Source: Egibacteraceae bacterium
GTDB lineage: Bacteria; Actinomycetota; Nitriliruptoria; Euzebyales; Egibacteraceae
Length of the DNA: 64,000 nucleotides
Assembly (NCBI GenBank): GCA_030447925.1
Contig: JAUJNX010000003.1
Coordinates: 1-64,000, forward strand
Direction: 5' to 3'
Part shown: piece after piece, positions 27,590 through 36,725 of the stretch
Position numbering within the stretch: the stretch's first letter is position 1
Layout: every line of letters starts with the position of its first letter
Notes under the pieces: generated by a model
The model's database searches: none
Told to the model about the DNA's origin: nothing
The model's input: the letters and a program-made list of their open reading frames with translations, nothing else
Translations under genes and position numbers: made by a program

Positions 27590-29090
27590 TCCGGGTCGTG
27601 TTCTCTTCGTCTACGATGCGGCGGGCAACCGCACCGCCGAGGTCACCCCGACCGGCGCGCGCACCACCCACACCTATGACCTGGCCGGCCGACGTGTCGC
27701 GACGGTCGACTCGCGCGGCAACGCCGCCGCCGCGGACCCGGCGCTGTTCACCACCGCCTACGGCTATGACGCCAACGGCAACCAGATCAGCGTCACCGAC
27801 GCCCACGGCGCGGTCACCACCGTCGCCTACGACGAGCTGAACCGGCCGACCGCCGTCACCGGTCCGCTCGGGCGGGTGTCGACCACCAGCTATGACGCTG
27901 CCGGCAACGTCGTGGCGACCCGCGACCCGCTGGGCAACACCACCGCCACCGTCTATGACCGGTTGAACCGGCCGGACTCGATGACCGATCCGCACGGCAA
28001 GACCAACGTCACCGGCTATGACCCCGCCGGCAACCCGACCAGCGCGACCAGCGCGACCGGCGACGTCACGCGGATGTCGTATGACGACGACGGCCGGCTC
28101 ATCGGCCGGATCGACCCGCGCGGCACCGTCGCCGGTGCGGACCCGGCCGCCTACATCACCACCGTGCGCTACGACGCCGACGGCAACGTCGTCGAGACCA
28201 TCGACCCGCTCGGCGCGGTCACCGGTGAGGCGTTCGACGCCGGACAGCGCACCCAGCGGACCGACGCGAACGGCCACACCACCACCTGGACCTACGACCC
28301 CTCGGCCGGGTCGCCACCGTCACCGCGCCTGGCCACCGCCACCGACGCCGCCGGCACCGTCGCCTACGACCACGACCCCGCCGGCCATCTGGCCACCACC
28401 ACCCACCCGACCGCCAGCGGCCACGTCGAGACCCGCACCCCCGACGCTCGCCGGACGGCTCACCGGCCTGCACAACACCCGCGGCGGTCAGACGATCTCG
28501 GGCTACCAGGTCACCCGCGACCGCGTCGGCAACCCCACCTCCGTCGTCACCCTGCGCGGCGAGACGACCACCGTCGAGGCGTACCTGTACGACCCCGCCG
28601 ACCGGCTCACCGGCGTCTGTGACACCCCACCTGCAACCCCGCCACCGCCGACACCGCCTTCACCTCCGACGGCGTCGGCAACCGCCTCACCTCCACCCCC
28701 GCCGGTGCGGCCGCGACCAGCTACAGCTACAACGCCGCCGACCAGCTCACTGCCACCACCGGTGCGACGGCGACCAGCGACGCCAACGGCAACCAAACCG
28801 GCGCCGGCGACCGCACCTTCACCTACGACCGCGCCAACCGGCTCACCACCACTACCGCCGGCACGACGACGGTTGGTTACACCTACGACGGCGACGGCAT
28901 CCGCGCCACCCAAACCCGCAACGGCAACCCGGAGCTGCGCTGCGCCTGGACATCAACTATCCCCTCCCGCAGCTCGCCGTCGAGCGCGACGGCGACGGCA
29001 ACCTGGTCCGGCGGACCAGCCACGCCGCCGGCCAAGCACTCACCGTCACCTCCGGCATGATCGGCTGGTCGACACATGATTACCTGCAAG
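27590..29090 (+). pseudogene. RHS/YD-repeat protein fragment, frameshifted and truncated
   Basis: Many tandem YD repeats of about 20 residues are visible: FVYDAAGNRTAEVTPTG, YDLAGRRVATVDSRGN, YDANGNQISVTDAHG, YDELNRPTAVTGPLG, YDAAGNVVATRDPLGN. Such repeats build the shell of RHS/teneurin-like toxins and surface proteins. Near 28430 the frame shifts to LAGRLTGLHNTRGGQTISGY, and near 28620 again to TSDGVGNRLTSTPAGAAATS. There is no start, signal peptide or C-terminal toxin domain. Both ends look cut: the left at about 27590, where composition rises sharply, and the right near 29090. Confidence 0.85.
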
Positions 29091-29250
29091 CGAGATGTCT
29101 CAGCGATCCACGGGCCGGCCCGAGCCGGCCGAGTGCGTTGGCAGTGTGGTGGTTGGCCGTCCAGCAGCGCACAGCGGTTCGCCCTCGGGACCGTCGGGGT
29201 GGTTAGCTGCGTACCCCCGAGTCAAGGCGGTCGTCGAAGTCGCGGGCGAC

Positions 29251-29463
29251 CTACACCGGCACCCGCCCCGCCGACTCCGCGCCGCCCTCGTCGTCGTCGT
29301 CGTCGTCGTCGTCGAGCTGACCCCTTTGTAGCCGGATGACGCGGCCGAAACTTGTGCGCGGGGATCTCGCGCGGTCGATCAGCCGGTACAACATGCAAGT
29401 GCCGATCCCCAGGTACTTGGGCGCGGCGGCGGTGCTGAGCCAGCGCCGCTGGGTTCCTGTCAC
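29251..29463 (-). CDS. excisionase-type small HTH protein with an Asp8 tail
   Basis: From GTG 29463, 70 residues: LSTAAAPKYLGIGTCMLYRL followed by FGRVIRLQRGQLD matches the MerR-like helix-turn-helix of excisionase/AlpA-type DNA-binding proteins (usual form: AAKYLGIGxRxLYRLIDRGELPAxKxGR). A run of eight Asp follows, encoded by a (TCG)9 microsatellite on the plus strand. Such proteins control excision or transcription of mobile elements. The adjacent 192-residue plus-strand gene is also of mobile-element type. Confidence 0.65.
   Translation of the reverse strand: MTGTQRRWLSTAAAPKYLGIGTCMLYRLIDRARSPRTSFGRVIRLQRGQLDDDDDDDDEGGAESAGRVPV
29288..29314. repeat. (TCG)9 trinucleotide microsatellite
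   Basis: Nine uninterrupted TCG units, read on the minus strand as the GAC codons of an eight-Asp run in the small HTH protein. Changes in copy number would alter the length of the acidic tail without shifting the frame. Confidence 0.9.
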
Positions 29464-29667
29464 AGCAGCCGAGGCTGGCCCTGCTGCCGATGTACCTGAA
29501 ACGCTGGCCTCGTCCACACGCCGCAGGCGCCGCTCGTCACTGCTCGGGAAGCATCGACGTTCGGTGTCGCAACCTGTTGGTGGCCGTGACTCCTGCCGCG
29601 TGCAGAACGCGAGCAGTGGCATCCTGCACAACAATGGCTGATCGGTTTCGACGCTTGGGGATGATTC

Positions 29668-30246
29668 ATGGCTAACGAGACGGCTGAGTCGGTTGTGCGC
29701 GACTACCTGCGCGTGCTGAAGGATCCTGCTTCCCTGCGGGATGAGGACACGATCAACGACCTCACCAAGCGACTGGAGCAGTCCGACGACGCGCTGGAAC
29801 GGCTGCGGCTGCGCCAGCAGTTGCTGGATGCCGAAGCGCCCGATGCGGATCGGTTGGAGGAGGGTTTCGTCACCCACGCCAAGGCCTGGGCCGACGACAT
29901 CCCCATCAGCGCCAACGCCTTCGTTGCCGAAGGCGTCCCCGCCGACGTGCTGCGCCGCGCCGGCTTCCAGCTCCCCGGCGCTGGCCAGCGCCGCGGCCGC
30001 GGCGGCGCCCGCCAGCCGGCGGCCCAGCGGGCGCGGCGCTCGCGGGTGACGGTGGACGAGGTCCGCGCACCCATCCCCGACGGCACCTTCACCGTCAAGA
30101 CGCTGCAGGAGGTCTCCGGCGCGTCGCCCGCGGTCGTGCGCAAGGTCGTGGCCGAGGAGGAGTCCGCCGGACGGCTGCGCAGCGAGGGCACCGACCCCGA
30201 CCACCGCGGCCCCGGCCGCGCCCCGGTCCTGTACCGCAAGAACTGA
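29668..30246 (+). CDS. hypothetical protein with a C-terminal winged-helix-like part
   Basis: 192 residues. The N-terminal part SVVRDYLRVLKDPASLRDED and ERLRLRQQLLDAEAPDADRL is helical and charged, the middle is an Arg/Gly/Gln-rich linker, and the C terminus (TVKTLQEVSGASPAVVRKVV...GRAPVLYRK) looks like a small helix-turn-helix. I do not recognise a named family. The clean start and codon bias support a real gene. No partner is evident on either side. Confidence 0.7.
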   Translation: MANETAESVVRDYLRVLKDPASLRDEDTINDLTKRLEQSDDALERLRLRQQLLDAEAPDADRLEEGFVTHAKAWADDIPISANAFVAEGVPADVLRRAGFQLPGAGQRRGRGGARQPAAQRARRSRVTVDEVRAPIPDGTFTVKTLQEVSGASPAVVRKVVAEEESAGRLRSEGTDPDHRGPGRAPVLYRKN

Positions 30247-30799
30247 CACAACCCCCCGCCCGGCACCAGCCGCTCCGCCCTGCCAACCTGCTGACCGTAG
30301 TGACAGCCAGACCTCTGGACGAAGAGCCAGGCAACCAGATGGGCCCGAGCTGCGCAGCAGCGCAAGTCCGTCGGCTTGGTGCGTCACGCTGTGAACCGAT
30401 AGCGGGGAAGCCGCCATGTACCTCTTCGCGACTTTCGCTTTTCAGTCCAACTGGTTCGAGTAGGGCAGCGGGGCCGTCGGCGGCGCGGGACGGCGCCGCC
30501 GTACCCCTGATCGACGGTCGTGACTCCGCGGGCGCTGCCGCCAGCACGGCCTGGTTGCGGGCCGCCGCGCCGGGCCGCCTCGTCGTGGTCGGCGGTCCGG
30601 CTGCGGGTGGGCGAGGCCGTAACCGGCGCGCTGGAGCGCCTGCTCGGATCTTGGCCGTCGGCGTCACTGGCGCAGCGTCCGGACGAGCAACCTCAGCCAC
30701 CAGGCTGTGGAAGGTCGCCACGTGCACGTCGGCCGTGTGAAGCAACCGGATCGCCGGCATCGGGCCAGTCAACACCGGTGGCTGCGACGGTGTGTCCCG
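30247..30799. other. 553-base stretch without an intact gene
   Basis: Between the hypothetical gene and the IS5-type element. Open frames on both strands give Ala/Arg/Pro-rich products of no known type, apart from a short racemase-like piece on the minus strand at its right end. No promoter or RNA stands out. Confidence 0.4.
30680..30760 (-). pseudogene. possible N-terminal scrap of an Asp/Glu racemase-like gene
   Basis: MPAIRLLHTADVHVATFHSL followed by VAEVA resembles the first strand and helix of aspartate/glutamate racemase-family proteins, then the similarity stops. The piece lies just left of the IS5-type element. The evidence is one short motif only. Confidence 0.25.
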
Positions 30800-31882
30800 C
30801 TAGGGCGTGTCTGACGAAGGTGGTTGCGCGGGTTTGGGGGTGCGGGCCGGTAGACCGGCGGCATGCAGAGTCGTCATGATCTTTCGGATGCGGAGTGGGC
30901 GGTGATCGAGCCGTTGCTGCCGGATGCCACGCCGCGGCGGGGGGCCGGTGGCGGGATCACCGGCAGGTGGTCAACGGGGTGGTGTGGCGGGCCCGGACGG
31001 GGTGTCCGTGGCGGGACTTGCCGCCTGGGTATGGGCCGTGGCAGACGGTGTATGAGCGGCATCGCCGCTGGTCTGGCGACGGGACGTGGGAGCGGGTGCT
31101 GGACGGGCTGCGGGTCGGCTGTGACGCCGGGGAGGGCGAGTGGACGGTGGGGATCGACTCGACGGTGGTGCGGGCGCATCAGCACGCCGCCGGCGCCCGC
31201 CACGCCCCGCCCGCCGACGTGCCCGCCGCCCGGCTGGTCGGCGTGCTGGAGGGTGTGGCGGGACCCTCCGGTCCCACAGGGGGCGCTACCGAATCACAAC
31301 GATCCGCCGCCTGACCGCACTGACGGTGACGTTGGTGACCGCCGGTCGCGGCGGCGGGCGGATCGGGAGGGGATCGGGCGGTCCCGCGGCGGGCTGAGCA
31401 CCAAGATCCATCTGCTGGCCGACGCCCGCGCCAGGCCGCTGGCCAGGGTCACCACCGCCGGCCAGCGCGGCGACGCGCTGGCCGCCGGGCCGCTGCTGGA
31501 CCGGCTCAAGGTCCGCCGGCCAGGGCGGGGCCGCCCGCGGACCCGGCCGGGCCGGCTGCTGGGCGACAAGGCCTACTCCAACCGGGCGCTACGCGCCCAG
31601 CTGCGCCGCCGGCGCGTCCGGGCGGTGATCCCCGAACCGGCCGACCAGCAGGCCAACCGGCGCCGCCGCGGCAGCACCGGCGGCCGCCCTCCCGTCTTTG
31701 ACGCCCAGGTCTACAAGCAGCGCAACAGCACCGAGCGGTGCGTCAACAAGATCAAGGCCTACCGGGCGGTCGCGATGCGCACCGACAAACGCCTGTACGT
31801 CTTCGAAGGCACCATCGACGTCGCCTCCATGCGCATCTGGACCCGCGACCTCACCCGCCACCATCCGTCAGACACGCTCTAG
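30800..31882 (+). mobile_element. IS5-family insertion sequence
   Basis: The left end GGGCGTGTCTGACG and the right end CGTCAGACACGCTC are inverted repeats with one mismatch, and each is bordered by CTAG (30800-30803 and 31879-31882). The transposase gene fills the inside. The element abuts the middle of an MFS gene whose 5' part is absent on the other side, so insertion was accompanied or followed by a deletion. Confidence 0.85.
30863..31882 (+). CDS. IS5-family DDE transposase, two frameshifts
   Basis: Starts MQSRHDLSDAEWAVIEPLLP, then loses one G in a G-run and continues in another frame as WRDHRQVVNGVVWRARTGCP, WTVGIDSTVVRAHQHAAGAR (first catalytic Asp). It returns near 31290 to the original frame as RSRGGLSTKIHLLADARARP, LLGDKAYSNRALRAQL (second Asp) and NSTERCVNKIKAYRAVAMR (Glu). 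Either sequence errors or decay explain this. Some IS5 members use two frames, so programmed frameshifting is a lesser alternative. The stop codon lies in the right inverted repeat. Confidence 0.85.
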   Translation: MQSRHDLSDAEWAVIEPLLPDATPRRGAGGGITGRWSTGWCGGPGRGVRGGTCRLGMGRGRRCMSGIAAGLATGRGSGCWTGCGSAVTPGRASGRWGSTRRWCGRISTPPAPATPRPPTCPPPGWSACWRVWRDPPVPQGALPNHNDPPPDRTDGDVGDRRSRRRADREGIGRSRGGLSTKIHLLADARARPLARVTTAGQRGDALAAGPLLDRLKVRRPGRGRPRTRPGRLLGDKAYSNRALRAQLRRRRVRAVIPEPADQQANRRRRGSTGGRPPVFDAQVYKQRNSTERCVNKIKAYRAVAMRTDKRLYVFEGTIDVASMRIWTRDLTRHHPSDTL

Positions 31883-32820
31883 GGGCGGCGCTGCTCGGCG
31901 CCAGCTTCCTGCTCATGCCCGTGCTGGAGTCGCCCGGCTGGTGGCTGGCGCTGCGCTTCGTCTCCGGTGCCGGTCTCGCACTGCCGTGGCTCGTCGGCGA
32001 GACCTGGATCAACACCGTTACCACCGACGCCGTCCGAGGCCGGGTTCTGGCCACCTACACCGTGCTGCTGTTCGGCGCGTGGGCGACCGGGCCCATCATC
32101 CTCGAGCGACTGGGCACGACAGGCACGGCGCCGTACTTCATCGGCACGCTCGGCGCAGCCCTCGTGATTGCGCCTCTCGTCCTGGCCCGCCGGCTCGCCC
32201 CGTCTGTCGCCAGCCACGGCCGCTTCTCCCTCACCCAAGCAGCAGCCCTCGCGCCGCTGGCCATCGGAGCCGCCGCGGTCGGCGGCGTCGCCGAGTTCAG
32301 CACGATCTCCCTGCTGCCGATCTGCGCCGTCGGAGCAGGGATGACCGCGGAGCATGGCCTGCGCCTGCTCACCGTCCTCATGGTCGGCGGCGTCGTGCTG
32401 CAGTTCGCCATCGGGTGGCTCGCCGACCGGATGCCCAGGGCGTCGCTGCTCGCCGCCCTCGGCGTCAGCCTCGCCGCAGCGTCAGCCCTGCTGGGCGTCA
32501 CGGCCCAGCAACCCCCACTCGCCTTCGCTGCCGCCTTCGTCCTCGGCGGTGTCTGCCTGGGGTTCTACGCCGTCGGACTGGCGATGCTCGGCGAGCGCGT
32601 GGCTCCCGGACAGCTCGCGCTCGCCAACGCCGCATTCCTGATGACCTACGAGGCGGGCGCGATCGGCGGTCCACTGCTCGGCGGAGCCGCGATGGACATC
32701 TGGCAGCCTCACGGCCTCCTGCTCGTCACAGGCATCGTCGGCCTCACATTCGCCCTGTGGATCACCCGCCGACCGTCGGGTGCACGCTCGCCCGATCCAT
32801 CGCCCACCAAGGAACGTTGA
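31883..32820 (+). pseudogene. MFS transporter, 3' part only
   Basis: About 311 codons in open frame from the right end of the IS5 element: LRFVSGAGLALPWLVGETWI, VRGRVLATYTVLLFGAWATG, VLQFAIGWLADRMPRASLLA and LANAAFLMTYEAGAIGGPLL match the second half of the first six-helix bundle and all of the second in an MFS exporter of the YcaD/MFS_1 kind. The first three or so helices and any start codon are missing, removed at the IS boundary. Not expected to work. Confidence 0.85.
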
Positions 32821-32958
32821 ATCTTCCGAACGACTCGGAGGCGTCTTCGCGGAACGAGGACTGCTCCCCGTGGCTGCCGCCTGACGGGTCGACAGCGAGA
32901 CCCGACCTCGGCGGTCCAGATGTGTAGGACTGGCTGGGTGAACATCCAAGACGGCAAG

Positions 32959-33279
32959 AGAAGAACTCGGTGTCGGCGACGTAGCCGGGTGAGACCACGT
33001 TGGCGGTGATCCCGCGGGGGCCGAGTTCGGCAGCGAGGTCGACGTTCCACGCCACGGCTGCCTTAGCGGGCCGCCGTAGGCGCCGGCGCCCTTGTCCGCG
33101 GCGATGGATCCGATGTTGACCACAGTCCCGCGCGCAAGCCGGTTGCTGACCGCAGCGGTTGTCAGCACCGCGGTGAGCAGGTTGGCGTAGAGGTTGGCCT
33201 GCCAGTTCGCGCCAGGGACGACAGGTCGTGCGGGGCGGGGCGGTCAAAGTCGGTGTTGCCGCCGGCGCAGTGCACCACC
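32959..33279 (-). pseudogene. short-chain dehydrogenase (SDR) fragment, frameshifted
   Basis: Pieces in three frames join to HCAGGNTDFDRPAPHDLSSL, NLLTAVLTTAAVSNRLARGT, VVNIGSIAADKGAGAYG, AKAAVAWNVDLAAELGPRGI and TANVVSPGYVADTEFF. This is the middle of an SDR, with the Ser of NIGSIA and the expected Tyr/Lys zone (GAYG...AKAA) near the breaks. The N-terminal NAD loop and the C terminus are absent. Its 5' side ends exactly where the IS3 fragment starts. Confidence 0.75.
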
Positions 33280-33408
33280 CGCCTGGAGCTGGCGAACGCG
33301 ATCTTTGAGTACCTCGAGATCTTCCACAACCGCCAGCGCCGCCACTCAGCGCTGGGCATGCTCACCCCCATCGAGTACGAACACCGACAGCTACACGTCG
33401 TGGCATGA
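33280..33408 (+). pseudogene. IS3-family transposase, C-terminal fragment
   Basis: The last 42 codons of an OrfB integrase: RLELANAIFEYLEIFHNRQ then RRHSALGMLTPIEYE. This is the C-terminal part with the HSALG/TPIEYE motif, after the catalytic Glu region. About 70 bases beyond the stop, typical of the right end of such elements, follow before hicA. The rest of the element is absent. Confidence 0.85.
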
Positions 33409-33522
33409 GAATCCAGCCAGCCGACTCCACCAAACCAGGGGCAGGCCACTCCACGGAACCCGGGGCGGTTCAGTCCGATTGATGCGACGATCTGCTCGGC
33501 GGTGGCCCCTCGGCGGCTCGGG

Positions 33523-33714
33523 TCAGTTGACGTTGCCGGGTGCGGGGACGTCGAGCTGGCGGCAGATGGCGCGCACCAGGTTCGGCTTGATCTCGCGGTG
33601 ACGTGGGATCGAGGCGCGTCCGGACGGGCCCACCCACCAGGAGTGCTGGCCCCCCTCGCGATCGAGCTGGCAGCCGTGTTCGATCAGGTGGCGCTCGAGG
33701 TCACGACGCTTCAC
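33523..33714 (-). CDS. hicA: HicA-family toxin
   Basis: 63 residues starting at GTG 33714: VKRRDLERHLIEHGCQLDRE, GGQHSWWVGPSGRASIPRH and EIKPNLVRAICRQLDV. HicA toxins are small double-stranded-RNA-binding-fold mRNA interferases. The catalytic His and the Gly before it (EGGQHSWW) are present. It overlaps the 3' end of hicB by 14 bases. The gene order hicB-hicA is one of the two known arrangements. Confidence 0.88.
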   Translation of the reverse strand: MKRRDLERHLIEHGCQLDREGGQHSWWVGPSGRASIPRHREIKPNLVRAICRQLDVPAPGNVN

Positions 33715-33949
33715 GGATGAGGAGTTCCACCGGCTCGACGTGCGCGTTGGCAGGGAGCTCCTCGACCGCTCCGTGCTCCTCCACGTAGAGCTCCAGGTAC
33801 TCCTGCAGGGCGGACAGCACGAGGGCTCGCGCCTCGTCGACCGTGGCCCCCTGCGTGAGCACGGCCGGGAACTGCGGGATCCGCGCCATGACCCAACCGT
33901 CGCCCGCGTCCTCGTAGACCACGGACAGTCGCAGCGCATGGTCGGCCAT
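33701..33949 (-). CDS. hicB: HicB-family antitoxin
   Basis: 82 residues from ATG 33949: LSVVYEDAGDGWVMARIPQF followed by PAVLTQGATVDEARALVLSA is the HicB partial RNase-H-like fold that blocks the HicA active site. No additional C-terminal DNA-binding domain of the longer HicB type is present, so autoregulation may be weak or use the same fold. The pair sits directly upstream of the CRISPR-Cas genes on the opposite strand. Confidence 0.88.
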   Translation of the reverse strand: MADHALRLSVVYEDAGDGWVMARIPQFPAVLTQGATVDEARALVLSALQEYLELYVEEHGAVEELPANAHVEPVELLIREAS

Positions 33950-34328
33950 GGCCCAACGATACGTCGGGGGACACCCCAACCCGCTCCTGAAAGTCGTGCG
34001 GCGCTCGCCATGAGCCCCTCGGCTCCGCATGGGTCGGAAACCTAGACCGCTTGGCCGGTCGTTCACAACGTCCGAATGCTGGTCGCTCCTTCTAGCAATG
34101 CTTCTAGCCAAGGCTGCAGCTCCGTGGTACACGTTGGTTGTCAGATGCTCCTGACCCCAGTTGCGGCGCTCGAAGCGTTGCTTGCAAACGCCGAGGTCCA
34201 GTTCTTCCGGTGTTCTCGCCGGCCCCCTTCGGCCTCAGGGTTCGCGGCTGGTCGTCCTTGGGGAGGGCCGGCCGCGACACCTCGACGGACATCGACGTCA
34301 TAGGTACCACAACCCGGCGGGGGCGGAT
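33950..34328. other. intergenic stretch between divergent hicBA and cas3
   Basis: About 380 bases that must carry both promoters. I see no clear -35/-10 pair or hairpin. A cas3 open frame extends upstream to 34161, but the protein there has no family resemblance. Confidence 0.4.
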
Positions 34329-36725
34329 GTGCGCGGGCAAGATGGACTCTTCGACGAGCTGGTTGGGGCGGCGGCGGGACACCTGCCATACGGGTACCAG
34401 CGACGCCTGGCACTCGACGGCGCACCCGAGGTGCTGGACGTGCCGACCGGCGCGGGAAAGACGCTTGCGGCCGTCCTGCCATGGCTGTTCCGCCGCCGCT
34501 TCCATCCCGATCCGGCCGTCCGCCACCGGACGCCTCGGCGTCTCGTGCTGGTCCTGCCCATGCGCGTGCTGGTCGAGCAGACCACCGACGCCGTCAAGGG
34601 TTGGCTGGCGGCCTTGCGCGAGGACCCGCGCTTCGACGTCGCCGGCGTCCAGGTCGAGGTCGTGATGGGCGGCGAGCCCGAACGCGAGGACGACTGGCGG
34701 CTCCGGCCGGAGGCCGACACCGTCCTGATCGGGACCCTCGACATGCTCCTGTCGCGGGCGCTGAACCGCGGCTACGCGCAGAGCCGCTGGGCCTGGCCGA
34801 TCGACTTCGGGCTGCTGAACTCCGACTGCCACTGGGTCCTCGACGAGGTCCAGCTCATGGGCCCGGCCCTGCCGACCTCCCGGCAGCTCCAGGCCTTCCG
34901 CGACCGGCTCGGCACCGCAGCCGCGTGCACATCCACCTGGATGTCCGCGACGGTCGACCCGGCCGCCCTGGAGACCGTCGACAACCCCCGTTTCGCTCCG
35001 CCCTTGGGAATCACCGACGAGGACCGCGCGGGCCCGCTCCGTGCTCGCCTGGCGGCGCCCAAGCGCGTCGAGGAGCTCCGCCTCGGCGGCAAGGACCGCG
35101 AGCGCCAGCTCGCCGACGCGCTGCTCGCCCGCCACCGTCCCGGGACCCTGACCCTCGCGATGCTCAATAGCGTCCAGCGCGCCCAGGCGCTGTTCGCGGC
35201 CCTCGCGGACCGCGAACCGGTCGCACCCCTGGTTCTCCTGCACGCGCGCTTCCGTCCGGACGACCGTGCCCGGCAGGTCGCGGAGGCCCTGGCCTCGCCC
35301 AAGGGTTCGGGCCGCATCGTCGTTTCCACGCAGGTGCTGGAGGCCGGTGTGGACATCTCGGCCGCCACCATGCTGATCGAGGCCGCGTCCTGGCCGTCGG
35401 TCGTCCAGCGCGCGGGACGGTGCAACCGCGACGGCCGGACGCCTGGCGCGACCCTCGTCTGGGTCGAGCCCCCGAAGCCCGATCCCTACCACGCCGAGGA
35501 CGTCACGGCCACCGTGGCGGCGCTCCGCCGCCTCGAGGGCACCATGGTCACGCCACAGTCGCTGCCCATGGAGCGGGTTGAGCAGCGCCGCGTCGATCAT
35601 CCCGTCCTCCGCCGCCGCGACCTCGTCGAGCTGTTCGACACCGCCCCGGACCTGAGCGGCGACGACCTCGACGTCAGCCGCTTCCTGCGTGAGGCGGACG
35701 ACAGCGACGTCCAGGTGGCCTGGCGCCTGTCACCGTCCGGCGGCGACCGCACCGCGATCCCCGTGCCCACTCGCGAGGAGCTGTGCCCCGTGCCGGTCGG
35801 CCAGCTCGTCGCCTGGCTGCGCGCCCGCGTGACCGTCGCCTGGCGGCTGGACCACCAGGACGACATCTGGAAGCCCGTGTCCCGGCCCCACGAGCTCCGC
35901 CCCGGCCACGTGCTGGTCGTGGACGCCGCCGTCGGCGGCTACACTGCCGAACGCGGATGGGACCCGGCCAGTCGCCGACCGGTCGATGTGGTCGTCGGTG
36001 GGGACCCCTCGCCGCTGGCCGCCGCCGAGGAACCCGTCGCAGACGACCCGCTCACCGTCCTGCCGGGCCGCTGGGTGCCCCTGGTCGAGCATCTGGCCGA
36101 CGTCGAGCGCGAGGTCCGCGCCCTCGCTCCGGACCTGGGCCTCCCGCAGGCCCACGCGGAGGCTGCAGCGCTGGCCGCGCGCCTCCACGACGTGGGCAAG
36201 GCGCACGACGTGTTCCAGGCTTCCCTGCAAAGGGCGGCGGGGCAGCCGGCCGGCGAGGGCGGACCCTGGGCGAAGTCGCCACGGAGCGGGGTGCTGCGCC
36301 ACACCCGCCGCGGGTTCCGTCACGAGCTGGTCTCGGCGCTTGCGCTGCTGGGCCCCGGCGCACAGCTTCTTGATGGAGCGGAGGAGCCGGACCTCGTGCG
36401 CTACCTCGTGGCCGCCCACCACGGGCGTGTGCGCGTGGCCATCCGATCGTTGCCGGGCGCGGACCAGGACCCGGAGGACCCCACCCGCCGGGTGGCGCTG
36501 GGCGTGCGCGACGGCGAGCCCTTCGGCCCCGTGGATGTCCCCGGCGGGACCGTCCCGGCGGGGGAGCTGGATCTGGCGGTGATGGAGCTCGGCGCTCGGG
36601 CGGACGGGAGTCCGTCCTGGACCGCCTGCGCCCTCGCACTGCGCGACCGGCCCGACCTCGGACCCTTCCGTCTGGCCATGCTGGAGGCCGTCGTGCGCCT
36701 CGCCGACTGGCGGGCCAGCCGATGA
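34329..36725 (+). CDS. cas3: type I-G Cas3 helicase with C-terminal HD nuclease
   Basis: 798 residues from GTG 34329, preceded by a GGGGGCGG site. Superfamily-2 helicase first: LDVPTGAGKT (residues about 36-45), HWVLDEVQLMG (DEAH-type box, about 170), TQVLEAGVDISAATMLIEAA and VVQRAGRCNRDGR. The HD nuclease follows: LAARLHDVGKAHDVF (about 615-630), RHELVSALALLG and LVAAHHGRVRVA. Cas3 is recruited to target-bound Cascade and unwinds and degrades the invader. The order helicase then HD is the reverse of most type I Cas3 proteins and fits I-U/I-G. It ends in a 4-base overlap with csx17. Confidence 0.95.
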   Translation: MRGQDGLFDELVGAAAGHLPYGYQRRLALDGAPEVLDVPTGAGKTLAAVLPWLFRRRFHPDPAVRHRTPRRLVLVLPMRVLVEQTTDAVKGWLAALREDPRFDVAGVQVEVVMGGEPEREDDWRLRPEADTVLIGTLDMLLSRALNRGYAQSRWAWPIDFGLLNSDCHWVLDEVQLMGPALPTSRQLQAFRDRLGTAAACTSTWMSATVDPAALETVDNPRFAPPLGITDEDRAGPLRARLAAPKRVEELRLGGKDRERQLADALLARHRPGTLTLAMLNSVQRAQALFAALADREPVAPLVLLHARFRPDDRARQVAEALASPKGSGRIVVSTQVLEAGVDISAATMLIEAASWPSVVQRAGRCNRDGRTPGATLVWVEPPKPDPYHAEDVTATVAALRRLEGTMVTPQSLPMERVEQRRVDHPVLRRRDLVELFDTAPDLSGDDLDVSRFLREADDSDVQVAWRLSPSGGDRTAIPVPTREELCPVPVGQLVAWLRARVTVAWRLDHQDDIWKPVSRPHELRPGHVLVVDAAVGGYTAERGWDPASRRPVDVVVGGDPSPLAAAEEPVADDPLTVLPGRWVPLVEHLADVEREVRALAPDLGLPQAHAEAAALAARLHDVGKAHDVFQASLQRAAGQPAGEGGPWAKSPRSGVLRHTRRGFRHELVSALALLGPGAQLLDGAEEPDLVRYLVAAHHGRVRVAIRSLPGADQDPEDPTRRVALGVRDGEPFGPVDVPGGTVPAGELDLAVMELGARADGSPSWTACALALRDRPDLGPFRLAMLEAVVRLADWRASR

